From contig JAJAZG010000217.1 of assembly GCA_026785865.1 (NCBI GenBank), positions 1-6,172 on the forward strand: 6,172 nucleotides of DNA, given 5' to 3'. The translations under genes were made by a program, and so were the position numbers. Shown in pieces: positions 1 through 5,627 of this stretch (the stretch's first letter is position 1; every line of letters begins with the position of its first letter). The DNA comes from Pseudanabaena sp. CAN_BIN31 (GTDB lineage: Bacteria > Cyanobacteriota > Cyanobacteriia > Pseudanabaenales > Pseudanabaenaceae). A model generated the notes under the pieces. It worked only from the letters and a program-made list of their open reading frames with translations. It made no database searches and was not told the origin of the DNA.

Positions 1-1
1 G

Positions 2-436
2 CACCAATTTAATAAAGTCGAACTCGTCAAATTTGTACTGCCCGAAAATTCGGCGGAAGAACATGAAAAATTGGTGCGTGATGCCGAATCAATTTTACAA
101 GCTTTGAAACTTCCCTATCGTGTGATCGAGCTTTGCACAGGCGACATCGGCTTCAGCGCTGCCAAATGCTACGACCTCGAAGTATGGTTGCCGACAGCCA
201 ATACCTATCGCGAAATTTCGAGTTGTTCAAATTTTCATGACTTCCAATCAAGACGCGCTAACATTCGCTTTAAGAATAAGGGTAAAAAGGGAACCGAATT
301 TTTACATACGCTTAATGGTTCGGGCTTAGCGGTTGGACGCACGATGTCCGCGATTCTCGAAAACTATCAGCAGCCTGATGGACGCATCTTAATTCCTGAA
401 GTGCTGCAACCTCTAATGAACAAAGAATATATTTAG
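2..436 (+). CDS. serS: Seryl-tRNA synthetase, C-terminal part (5'-truncated by window edge)
   Basis: Class II aminoacyl-tRNA synthetase that charges tRNA-Ser (and tRNA-Sec where present) with serine in the cytoplasm. The reading frame is open from base 2, so the 144 visible residues are the end of a protein that is usually about 425-430 residues long. Residues 1-7 of the fragment (HQFNKVE) are the class II motif 2 region. The stretch ELCTGDIGFSAAKCYDLEVW (43-62) and the SSCSNF..FQSRR block (73-85) are typical SerRS active-site and serine-binding sequence. NGSGLAVGRT (105-114) is motif 3, with its ATP-contacting arginine at 113. The protein ends IPEVLQPLM plus four residues, as SerRS normally does, so the C-terminus is intact. 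A palindromic hairpin begins 12 nt after the stop codon and may end the transcript. The N-terminal tRNA-binding coiled coil and motif 1 lie outside the window. Confidence 0.97.
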   Translation, partial: HQFNKVELVKFVLPENSAEEHEKLVRDAESILQALKLPYRVIELCTGDIGFSAAKCYDLEVWLPTANTYREISSCSNFHDFQSRRANIRFKNKGKKGTEFLHTLNGSGLAVGRTMSAILENYQQPDGRILIPEVLQPLMNKEYI

Positions 437-443
437 TCAATTG

Positions 444-471
444 CAAAACAAGGGGCTTAAGCCCCTTGCCT
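444..471 (+). repeat. 28-nt palindromic repeat, copy 1, after serS
   Basis: The core at 449-468 (caaggggcttaagccccttg) is a perfect 20-nt palindrome. As RNA it can fold into an 8-bp stem with a UUAA loop. The 28-nt unit recurs exactly, as its reverse complement, at 4100-4127. On the plus strand the hairpin is followed by cctt rather than a T run, so it is a weak intrinsic terminator for serS. Its T tract (from AAAA at 445-448) lies on the minus strand. It may work as an end-of-gene hairpin or may simply be a dispersed palindromic repeat. Confidence 0.75.
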
Positions 472-513
472 TCTCTTGCCTTTCATAACTACCATTAAAG
501 CTGAAGTCTCAAT

Positions 514-1200
514 ATGGCAACGATCCACCAAATACACCCCGAAAATCCCCAAGCTCGGACGATCGCCAAAATCGTATCGGCTTTGCGAGACGGCGCGATC
601 ATGCTCTATCCCACCGATACCGTTTATGCGATCGGTTGTGATTTGATGTCGAAGACGGCTGTGCAGAAGGTTCGGCAACTCAAGCAGATGTCGAATGATA
701 AGCCGCTTACATTTTTATGCTCTTCCCTTTCAAATATTGCCGAGTATGCGAATGTATCGGATGTGAACTACCGCACGATGCGAAGTCTAGTTCCAGGTCC
801 ATTTACCTTCGTTCTGCCTGCAACTAAACTTGTGCCAAAATTGGTGCTTAATCCTAAGCGTAAAACCACAGGGATTCGGGTTCCCGATCATCAAGTATCA
901 CAGTTAATTATTGAGTCTCTCGGTAATCCCATTATTTCTGCATCAGCGAATCTCAAAGAAGAAGATTTGGAGGAACAGGATTTTGGCGATCGCGATAAAA
1001 AACATCGCGATCCCACTAATTTACCAAAAATGGAACTATTCGATTATTTTGAGAAGCTAGTTGACATCATTGTGGATGATGGCTCCGATTATCACTACGA
1101 AGTTTCCACTATTCTCGATTTGACCGATGACCTGAATCCGCAGATTTTACGCCAAGGCTTAGGCAAGTTTCCTCTTTTAAGCGATCGCAAAAAGAATTGA
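514..1200 (+). CDS. Sua5/YciO/YrdC-family protein, closest to YciO (possible threonylcarbamoyl-AMP synthase)
   Basis: 228 residues of the YrdC-like fold. TsaC/Sua5 members of this family make threonylcarbamoyl-AMP from threonine, bicarbonate and ATP for the t6A modification of tRNA. The YciO branch is related, but its physiological role is less settled. The IHPENPQAR start (7-15), YPTDTVYAIGCD (32-43), PGPFTFVL (94-101), KRKTTGIRVPDH (115-126), STILDLTDD (198-206) and ILRQGLG (211-217) follow E. coli YciO closely as I remember it. SASAN at 142-146 keeps the SxN signature of active TsaC proteins. Residues about 147-178 form a charged insert longer than in E. coli YciO and are partly encoded by a HIP1 palindrome. 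The C-terminal Sua5 domain is absent. The ATG at 514 gives the expected N-terminus; no clear Shine-Dalgarno sequence precedes it. Family membership is secure; whether it is the cell's main TC-AMP synthase is not. Confidence 0.9.
   Translation: MATIHQIHPENPQARTIAKIVSALRDGAIMLYPTDTVYAIGCDLMSKTAVQKVRQLKQMSNDKPLTFLCSSLSNIAEYANVSDVNYRTMRSLVPGPFTFVLPATKLVPKLVLNPKRKTTGIRVPDHQVSQLIIESLGNPIISASANLKEEDLEEQDFGDRDKKHRDPTNLPKMELFDYFEKLVDIIVDDGSDYHYEVSTILDLTDDLNPQILRQGLGKFPLLSDRKKN
988..1012 (+). repeat. HIP1-containing palindrome inside the YciO-like gene
   Basis: gatcgcgat (988-996) and its perfect inverse atcgcgatc (1004-1012) flank a 7-nt spacer (aaaaaac). The left arm overlaps a HIP1 octamer at 986-993. 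In the gene's frame it encodes D159-R-D-K-K-H-R-D166, itself nearly symmetric (DRD..HRD). It falls in the stretch where this protein appears longer than E. coli YciO, so it may be an in-frame palindrome insertion. The inverted repeat is seen directly; the insertion history is inferred. Confidence 0.6.
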
Positions 1201-1204
1201 AAAT

Positions 1205-1301
1205 TACTCCCTTCCCAGTCTAAAAATAGGCATTAAAACCCAAGAATTAGCGGTACGGCGCGGAGCGCCGTACCGTTTAATCTTTCACTGGGAAGGGAGT
1301 A
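1205..1301. mobile_element. 97-bp MITE-like element with terminal inverted repeats and nested hairpin
   Basis: The ends are a perfect 15-bp inverted repeat: tactcccttcccagt at 1205-1219 and actgggaagggagta at 1287-1301. Inside lies a second perfect inverted repeat, an 11-bp stem (1251-1261 with 1265-1275) and a gga loop. There is no room for a gene, so if mobile it would be non-autonomous. TA dinucleotides at both outer edges fit a TA target duplication, as made by IS630/Tc1-type transposases, but they are part of the inverted repeat itself and prove nothing alone. It starts 4 nt after the stop of the YciO-like gene. A shortened relative lies at 5563-5616, which supports a dispersed element rather than a one-off hairpin. 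Confidence 0.6.
1251..1275 (+). terminator. GC-rich hairpin, possible terminator of the YciO-like gene
   Basis: cggtacggcgc, loop gga, gcgccgtaccg: an 11-bp perfect GC-rich stem 50 nt after the stop codon at 1200, followed by tttaatcttt. The downstream tract is T-rich but interrupted, so termination efficiency is uncertain. The hairpin is the core of the MITE-like element at 1205-1301. Confidence 0.45.
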
Positions 1302-1333
1302 TGTTCTTAACATTGCATTGATGTGTTTTATTT

Positions 1334-1337
1334 GGAG
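1334..1337 (+). promoter_or_regulatory. Shine-Dalgarno-like GGAG before the small membrane protein gene
   Basis: GGAG lies 11 nt upstream of the ATG at 1349, slightly farther than optimal. It supports that start, which also gives a short basic N-terminus followed directly by a hydrophobic segment. Confidence 0.4.
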
Positions 1338-1348
1338 ATCGTTATAAT

Positions 1349-1750
1349 ATGCGTATCTTGCGAAAATTCCCGTTTTTATCCCTAACTCTCGTATTAATCG
1401 GCTATGTTGGCTACGGTTGGTTGCTATCTATTCATAAAGCTGACTGGCGCATTTGGATTCCTGCGGGCGCGATCGCCTTTGGTGTGGAATGGTTATTTTC
1501 AGTCGGTTGGGCGATCGCCGCCGTGATATTTGTGTTTGCCCAAAAAGAGCAATTTTTACTGTCACTCGGTATTAGCATCGTGTGGGCAATGCTCATGTAT
1601 GTCGCTAGAATTGAACTTCGCGCTTTCATGAACAATCGCGGCTGGAATTTCTTTATCCTTGCGATAATTGCAGGGGCAGGATTGGGATTGGGATGGTTTA
1701 CAGATACATTGCCAACAATTCGCACCTTCAGCGAATCATTGATCAAGTAG
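1349..1750 (+). CDS. Small integral membrane protein of unknown function
   Basis: 133 residues, strongly hydrophobic. I do not recognise the family. The basic start MRILRKFPF leads into a first membrane segment at about 8-27, then a longer hydrophobic stretch at about 36-64 (with a charged E47 inside), a third at about 68-88 and a fourth at about 100-117. The loop at 89-99 (ELRAFMNNRGW) is polar and basic. Together this suggests a four-helix inner or thylakoid membrane protein. No catalytic motif, cysteine pair or lipobox is visible. Two HIP1 octamers (1469, 1511) lie inside the gene, so it shows the host's sequence bias and does not look recently acquired. It stands alone between the MITE-like element upstream and a strong hairpin 8 nt downstream, so it is probably monocistronic. 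That it is a real gene rests on length, membrane pattern and ribosome-site position. Confidence 0.75.
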   Translation: MRILRKFPFLSLTLVLIGYVGYGWLLSIHKADWRIWIPAGAIAFGVEWLFSVGWAIAAVIFVFAQKEQFLLSLGISIVWAMLMYVARIELRAFMNNRGWNFFILAIIAGAGLGLGWFTDTLPTIRTFSESLIK

Positions 1751-1758
1751 CTAGGCAA

Positions 1759-1813
1759 AAAAACCAAAAAGATGTGTCGCACGCTGTGCGTGCGACACAT
1801 CTTTTTGGTTTTT
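1759..1813 (+). terminator. 26-bp perfect hairpin, terminator-like in both directions
   Basis: Bases 1759-1784 pair without a mismatch to 1788-1813 around a 3-nt TGT loop. The arms begin in A-rich and end in T-rich sequence (aaaaaccaaaaag / ctttttggttttt), so transcripts of either strand would carry a GC-rich stem followed by U-rich sequence. It starts 8 nt after the stop of the small membrane protein gene. The left arm contains CCAAAAAGATGTGTCGC, a member of the repeated arm family also seen at 1916, 5575 and 6108. Confidence 0.8.
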
Positions 1814-1874
1814 ATATTTAATAAAAGTGTATTTGAGAAGTCAAAGCAGGTGGGAAAGCCCCAAAATATCATTT

Positions 1875-1903
1875 TTGTCATACACTAAGTAGGTAGGCAT
1901 AAT
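1875..1903 (+). promoter_or_regulatory. Candidate sigma-70-type promoter for the YyaL-like gene
   Basis: TTGTCA (1875-1880) and CATAAT (1898-1903) are separated by 17 bp, each matching 5 of 6 consensus bases. It lies about 110 nt upstream of the ATG at 2013, between the strong hairpin at 1759-1813 and a second hairpin. The predicted transcription start, around 1909-1911, falls just at the base of the hairpin at 1912-1964, so the mRNA would begin with that stem. Prediction from sequence only. Confidence 0.5.
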
Positions 1904-1911
1904 AAAAACCA

Positions 1912-1964
1912 AAACTCAAAAAGCTGTAGCACACGCGCAGCGTTCGCTACAGCTTTTTGAGTTT
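1912..1964 (+). repeat. 19-bp inverted repeat in the 5' leader of the YyaL-like gene
   Basis: aaactcaaaaagctgtagc (1912-1930) is perfectly complementary to 1946-1964, with a 15-nt GC-rich loop. It shares the TCAAAAAGCTGTAGC-type arm with hairpins at 1764 and 6108. On the plus strand it is followed by gtttctactc, so it is only a modest terminator. It could instead be a 5'-end stem of the downstream mRNA if the promoter at 1875-1903 is used. On the minus strand it would be followed by ttttggttttta. Confidence 0.75.
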
Positions 1965-2012
1965 CTACTCACTACTACACAAATCATCAGTCTTTCAGCC
2001 AAATCCTGCATT

Positions 2013-4046
2013 ATGTCCAATCGTCTCGCGCAGTCACAAAGCCTCTATCTCCGCAAACATGCTGACAACCCAATTGATTGGTATCCTTGGGGCTATGAAG
2101 CATTAGCAAAAGCGAGAACCGAAAACAAGCCAATTCTGTTATCAATTGGCTACTCTAGCTGTCACTGGTGTACGGTGATGGAACATGAAGCATTTTCGGA
2201 TACAGTGATTGCGGACTATATGAACGATCGCTTTGTGGCGATAAAAGTTGATCGCGAAGAGCGTCCTGACTTAGATAGCATTTATATGCAAGCGGTGCAG
2301 ATCATGGGTGGAAGTGGTGGTTGGCCCCTAAATCTGTTTCTTGCTCCCGATAACTTAGTTCCCTTTTATTGTGGTACATACTTTCCAATCGAACCACGTT
2401 ATGGGCGACCAGGTTTCTTGCAGGTGTTGATATCAATTCAAGAAATTTATTACGATCGCAATCAAGATATCCAAGATTATAAAAATCAAATTGTTCAGAA
2501 TCTGCATCAAGTTAATAAACATACACCTGTACCGATTATTAGCGATGAGGTATTAGCAAATGGAATTGCTAAATGTGCTGAAGTTGTTACCAATCATAGT
2601 CATGGAACTTGTTTCCCGATGATTCCCTATGCTAACTTTTTATTAGTTGCAAGTCGCTTTGAATCTGATCAATCTGTTCTGAAAAAGAAATCTCAACAGC
2701 GCGGGATAGACTTAGCTTTGGGGGGTATTTTTGACCATGTGGCGGGAGGATGGCATCGTTATACGGTCGATCATACTTGGACAGTGCCACATTTTGAGAA
2801 GATGCTCTATGACAATGGCTTGATTATGGAATATCTCGCTAATCTCTGGATGTCAGGATTGCAAGAACCTACGATCGCGCGTAGTTGTGATCTAACTGTA
2901 ACTTGGCTTCAGCGTGAGATGTTGGCGGAGGAGGGATGTTTTTATGCTTCGCAAGATGCGGATAGTGAGGGGCGAGAGGGCAAGTTTTGGGTATGGAGCT
3001 ATGCGGAACTAAAAAAGATCTTTAGTGCTACAGAACTTGAATTATTACAACAGGAATTTACGATTTCCGTAAAAGGTAATTTTGAAGGGACTAATGTTTT
3101 ACAACGCCAAAAACTTGGCGAATTATCACCAGAAGTAGAAGTTTGTTTGACCAAATTATTTCGCGGTCGTTATGGCGAATATTCGCGCCCAACTGATGCT
3201 TTTCCTGTGGCTCGTAGCGAAGCAGATATTCGTGAAATTAATTGGGAAGGACGTGTACCGCCTGTGACGGACACTAAGGCAATTACTGCTTGGAATGCTC
3301 TGATGATCTCAGGCTTGGCGACTGCCTACCGTGCATTTCAAAAGCCAATTTACAAACAAATGGCAGTTAAAGCCGCTAAATTTATTCTCGAAAATCAATG
3401 GATAGAAGGGCGGTTGCAACGGATTAATTATGAAGGTCAAGCAGCAGTGGCGGCGCAATCTGAAGACTATGCTCTGTTGATTAAGGCGCTTCTCGATTTA
3501 CATCAAGCTGTTCCAGATCAGGCAGATTTCTATTTAGAACAGGCGATCGCGATCCAAGCTGAGTTCGATCGCGACTTTTGGGATACCATGTCTGGGGGAT
3601 ACTTTAACACTACCAGCGAGTCTAGTCAGTATCTACTATTGCGAGAACGTAACTATCAAGATAATGCGACTCCATCCGCAAATGGAGTAGCGATCGCCAA
3701 TTTAGTCCGTATTGCTAGCTTGACCGAAAAGTTGGACTATCTAGATCGCGCAGAGCTAGCGCTGAAACGTTTTGGTCATGTGATTGAGCATAGTCCTGTG
3801 GCTTGTCCTAGTCTATTAGTCGCCTTTGATTGGTTCCGCAATCATACGCTGGTTCGGGCTAATCCCTCTCAATATGCCTATCTCAATTCGCAATATCATC
3901 CATCTGTAATGTTACGCATTGAGCAACATTTACCGAATCCAGAGGCGATCGCGATCGTTTGTCAAGGATTTGCTTGTTTGGAGCCAGCCACTAGTCAAGA
4001 GATGTGCGATCGGCAATTATGGCAAAGCACAACTAGGGTTAAATAA
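2013..4046 (+). CDS. YyaL/DUF255-type thioredoxin-domain protein (SSP411-like)
   Basis: 677 residues, the normal length for the family (bacterial YyaL, animal SPATA20). The N-terminal third (about 1-165) is the DUF255 thioredoxin-like domain. It has the start NRLAQSQSLYLRKHADNPIDWYPW, the redox-type CHWC motif (C50-C53), VDREERPDLD (79-88), GGWPLN (102-107) and GTYFP (121-125). The rest resembles an alpha/alpha-toroid, glycosidase/epimerase-like domain. Family-wide blocks there are GGIFDHVAGGWHRY (237-250), VPHFEKMLYDN (258-268), SQDADSEGREGKFWVW (313-328), TAWNALMISGLA (425-436) and NATPSANGVA (551-560), with CQGFAC near the C-terminus (650-655). No signal peptide or membrane segment is seen, so it is presumably cytoplasmic. 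Its biochemical function is not established; a redox or sugar-related role is conjecture. The ATG at 2013 matches the family N-terminus, although no Shine-Dalgarno sequence precedes it. A HIP1 palindrome overlap near 3945 is ordinary for this genome. Confidence 0.93.
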   Translation: MSNRLAQSQSLYLRKHADNPIDWYPWGYEALAKARTENKPILLSIGYSSCHWCTVMEHEAFSDTVIADYMNDRFVAIKVDREERPDLDSIYMQAVQIMGGSGGWPLNLFLAPDNLVPFYCGTYFPIEPRYGRPGFLQVLISIQEIYYDRNQDIQDYKNQIVQNLHQVNKHTPVPIISDEVLANGIAKCAEVVTNHSHGTCFPMIPYANFLLVASRFESDQSVLKKKSQQRGIDLALGGIFDHVAGGWHRYTVDHTWTVPHFEKMLYDNGLIMEYLANLWMSGLQEPTIARSCDLTVTWLQREMLAEEGCFYASQDADSEGREGKFWVWSYAELKKIFSATELELLQQEFTISVKGNFEGTNVLQRQKLGELSPEVEVCLTKLFRGRYGEYSRPTDAFPVARSEADIREINWEGRVPPVTDTKAITAWNALMISGLATAYRAFQKPIYKQMAVKAAKFILENQWIEGRLQRINYEGQAAVAAQSEDYALLIKALLDLHQAVPDQADFYLEQAIAIQAEFDRDFWDTMSGGYFNTTSESSQYLLLRERNYQDNATPSANGVAIANLVRIASLTEKLDYLDRAELALKRFGHVIEHSPVACPSLLVAFDWFRNHTLVRANPSQYAYLNSQYHPSVMLRIEQHLPNPEAIAIVCQGFACLEPATSQEMCDRQLWQSTTRVK

Positions 4047-4050
4047 AGGA

Positions 4051-4073
4051 AAGGCGGCGCAAAGCGCCGCCTT
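4051..4073. terminator. 10-bp GC-rich hairpin between convergent genes
   Basis: aaggcggcgc, loop aaa, gcgccgcctt, starting 4 nt after the stop of the YyaL-like gene. On the minus strand the stem is followed by tcctttattt, a U-rich tract suited to ending the antiporter transcript. On the plus strand it is followed by atgcagctttt and is weaker. It probably forms a bidirectional termination zone with the repeat at 4100-4127. Confidence 0.7.
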
Positions 4074-4099
4074 ATGCAGCTTTTAGCAACAACGTGAAC

Positions 4100-4127
4100 A
4101 GGCAAGGGGCTTAAGCCCCTTGTTTTG
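4100..4127. repeat. 28-nt palindromic repeat, copy 2, terminator-like on the plus strand
   Basis: Exact reverse complement of 444-471. The palindromic core is at 4103-4122. In this orientation the plus-strand hairpin is followed directly by TTTT (4123-4126), and flanking GG/TT can add two wobble pairs. It is therefore a better intrinsic terminator for the YyaL-like gene than copy 1 is for serS. It lies 13 nt beyond the stop codon of the antiporter gene read from the other strand. Confidence 0.75.
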
Positions 4128-4139
4128 GAAGCAGCCTTA

Positions 4140-5513
4140 TTAAGTTATCGGTTGCTCTTCTTGTTTACCAAAGGCAATTCTCAAAAAAGGCGGTGCAAGA
4201 AACGTAGTTAAAATCACCATGATGATGATCGCAACTTCGAGAGGCTTGTCGATCGCCCCGCTAGCAGTACCAATTCCTGCAAACACCAATCCCACCTCAC
4301 CACGGGGAACCATGCCGATGCCGATCGCTAAACGATTAATATTTGGTTGACCGAAGACTACCCAGCCTGTGACCACCTTGCCAGCGATCGCTACTAAAAG
4401 CAAAAATCCTGCAATTAATAAACCACTACGGTTTTCGGGGATCATTGGATTTAGAACGCTCAGATCGGCTCTAGCTCCCACGGTTACAAAGAAAATCGGG
4501 ACGAGTAAATCGGCAATGGGTTTAATCAATTCATCTAACTCGTTGCGAGCATCAGTTTCATCAAGAACTAATCCCGCCGCGAAAGCTCCTAAGATTGCTT
4601 CTAAATGGATCGCATTGCCGATGAAGGCCATTAAATAAGCGAAGATAAAAGCGGGAATTACAATATTGCCGCGAGTTTTAAGCTTTTCAACTAGCGCGAC
4701 AAAGGTTTTGTTAAAGATTCCACCCAATAGGATTGAGCCAAATAAGAAGGCGATCGCGCTAATCAGCAGAATGAAAACATTCTTAATATCGACTTCACCT
4801 GTTTTAGCTAAACTTGCTACCACCGCTAAAACAATGATCCCCAATACATCATCAATTACGGCTGCGCCAACGATGATTTGCCCTTCCTTAGATTTTAGTT
4901 GTCCTATTTCTGCCAATACTTTAGATGTAATGCCAATACTGGTCGCAGTGAGTGCGGCTCCCGCAAAAATGGCGGGAATCGCGGCAACATGGAAAAAATA
5001 CATTAGTCCGATTGTCCCTGCCGCAAAAGGTACAGCCACGCCCACAAAAGCGACAACAACCGCTTGCACGCCAACCTCTTTGAGATCTCGTAGGTTTGAC
5101 TCTAAGCCAATTTCAAAAAGGAGAACAATCACCGCTAATTCTGCTAATACAGAAATCACCTCACTTTGGGAATCAAATATACTGTTGACGGCTTCAGGCG
5201 TGAGTTGGTTAAGTATCTGTAACGCCGACATAACTAACGAGTCTGAAGCTGCAAAACCACCTTCAGGAAAGATAATCAGACGCAAAGCCGATACTCCGAC
5301 GATTACTCCAGCCACCAATTCGCCTAAAACAGGCGGTAAGTCCAACCGTTTAGCGATTTCCGAGCCGATTTTACTGGCGAGGTAAATGATCACCAAGCTC
5401 ATCAATACGCCTGAAAGGATGATCGGTGCGTTTTCTGACTTAGTAGTTGCGAGTAAAGGATAGGGACTGAGAAATCCAGATAAGTTGTAGGCGATCGCGT
5501 TATTCGTAAGCAT
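4140..5513 (-). CDS. CPA2-type cation (Na+ or K+):proton antiporter, NhaS3-like
   Basis: 457 residues, about 12 hydrophobic segments, no C-terminal TrkA-N domain. It exchanges a monovalent cation for protons across the plasma or thylakoid membrane. Family signatures are PPVLGELVAGVIVG (60-73), ELAVIVLLFEIGLESNLRDL (125-144), TATSIGITSKVL (189-200) and VIDDVLGIIVL (219-229), whose D221-D222 pair matches the ion-binding aspartates of electrogenic CPA2 transporters such as NapA and NhaA. Also visible are the EAILGAFAAGL block (305-315), K379 in a late helix and MVPRGEVGLV (401-410). Length and architecture resemble Synechocystis NhaS3, the thylakoid Na+/H+ antiporter, but I cannot prove orthology or ion choice by eye. 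The ATG at 5511-5513 leaves about 30 residues before the first full helix; no strong ribosome site is visible. It is transcribed away from the phosphatase gene across a 114-nt gap and converges on the YyaL-like gene. Two HIP1 octamers and the start-proximal one at 5491 show native base use. Confidence 0.93.
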   Translation of the reverse strand: MLTNNAIAYNLSGFLSPYPLLATTKSENAPIILSGVLMSLVIIYLASKIGSEIAKRLDLPPVLGELVAGVIVGVSALRLIIFPEGGFAASDSLVMSALQILNQLTPEAVNSIFDSQSEVISVLAELAVIVLLFEIGLESNLRDLKEVGVQAVVVAFVGVAVPFAAGTIGLMYFFHVAAIPAIFAGAALTATSIGITSKVLAEIGQLKSKEGQIIVGAAVIDDVLGIIVLAVVASLAKTGEVDIKNVFILLISAIAFLFGSILLGGIFNKTFVALVEKLKTRGNIVIPAFIFAYLMAFIGNAIHLEAILGAFAAGLVLDETDARNELDELIKPIADLLVPIFFVTVGARADLSVLNPMIPENRSGLLIAGFLLLVAIAGKVVTGWVVFGQPNINRLAIGIGMVPRGEVGLVFAGIGTASGAIDKPLEVAIIIMVILTTFLAPPFLRIAFGKQEEQPIT

Positions 5514-5562
5514 AGGCTGTTGTCATGTGAGTGATTGCATTTTACTTTAACTTTTTATGTGC

Positions 5563-5616
5563 TTAAAACAGAAGCCAAAAAGTTGTGGCGCTAATCTTTT
5601 ACTGGGAAGGGAGTAT
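5563..5616. repeat. Shortened relative of the 1205-1301 element, upstream of the phosphatase gene
   Basis: 5592-5616 matches 1278-1302 at 24 of 25 positions, including the whole actgggaagggagta terminal repeat. 5563-5591 aligns without gaps to 1233-1261 at 18 of 29 positions, matching best at both ends (TTAAAAC and GGCGC). Compared with the first element, the 16 nt corresponding to 1262-1277, which form the hairpin loop and right arm, are exactly missing. The left terminal repeat (tactcccttcccagt) is not recognisable upstream. It also contains CCAAAAAGTTGTGGCGC (5575-5591), the repeated arm motif. Its right end lies 11 nt before the ATG at 5628. Confidence 0.65.
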
Positions 5617-5627
5617 CTACTTAGAAT

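Noticed and set aside
457..678. Minus-strand open frame of 73 codons opposite the start of the YciO-like gene
   Set aside because: It begins and ends without support, overlaps a strongly conserved coding region and the palindromic repeat, and has no recognisable domain.
1318..1348. TATAAT at 1343-1348 with TTGATG at 1318-1323 as a promoter of the small membrane protein gene
   Set aside because: The spacing is 19 bp and the -10 box touches the ATG, so transcription would begin inside the gene after the start codon. A chance match is more likely.
1432..1881. Minus-strand open frame of 149 codons over the small membrane protein gene and the 1759-1813 hairpin
   Set aside because: It runs through a perfect hairpin and mirrors the hydrophobic plus-strand gene. 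The plus-strand frame has a ribosome site, a membrane pattern and fitting gene borders, so this one is a shadow.
444..1964. The clustered palindromes as a CRISPR array
   Set aside because: The units are inverted and not directly repeated, have irregular spacing and differ in sequence. There are no regular spacers and no cas genes.
3670..3689. Inverted repeat actccat / atggagt inside the YyaL-like gene
   Set aside because: A 7-bp match within conserved coding sequence (NATPSANG block), best explained by codon choice.
4369..5385. Two long plus-strand open frames (4369-4638 and 4666-5385)
   Set aside because: Both lie opposite the antiporter gene, are low-complexity in Ser, Thr, Ala, Lys and Pro, and have no family motif. 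They are antisense shadows of a clear membrane protein.
5541..5569. TTTACT-17-TAAAAC as a promoter of the phosphatase gene
   Set aside because: Only 4 of 6 bases match in each box, in AT-rich sequence where such matches are frequent. The gap must hold promoters for both divergent genes, but I cannot place them with confidence.
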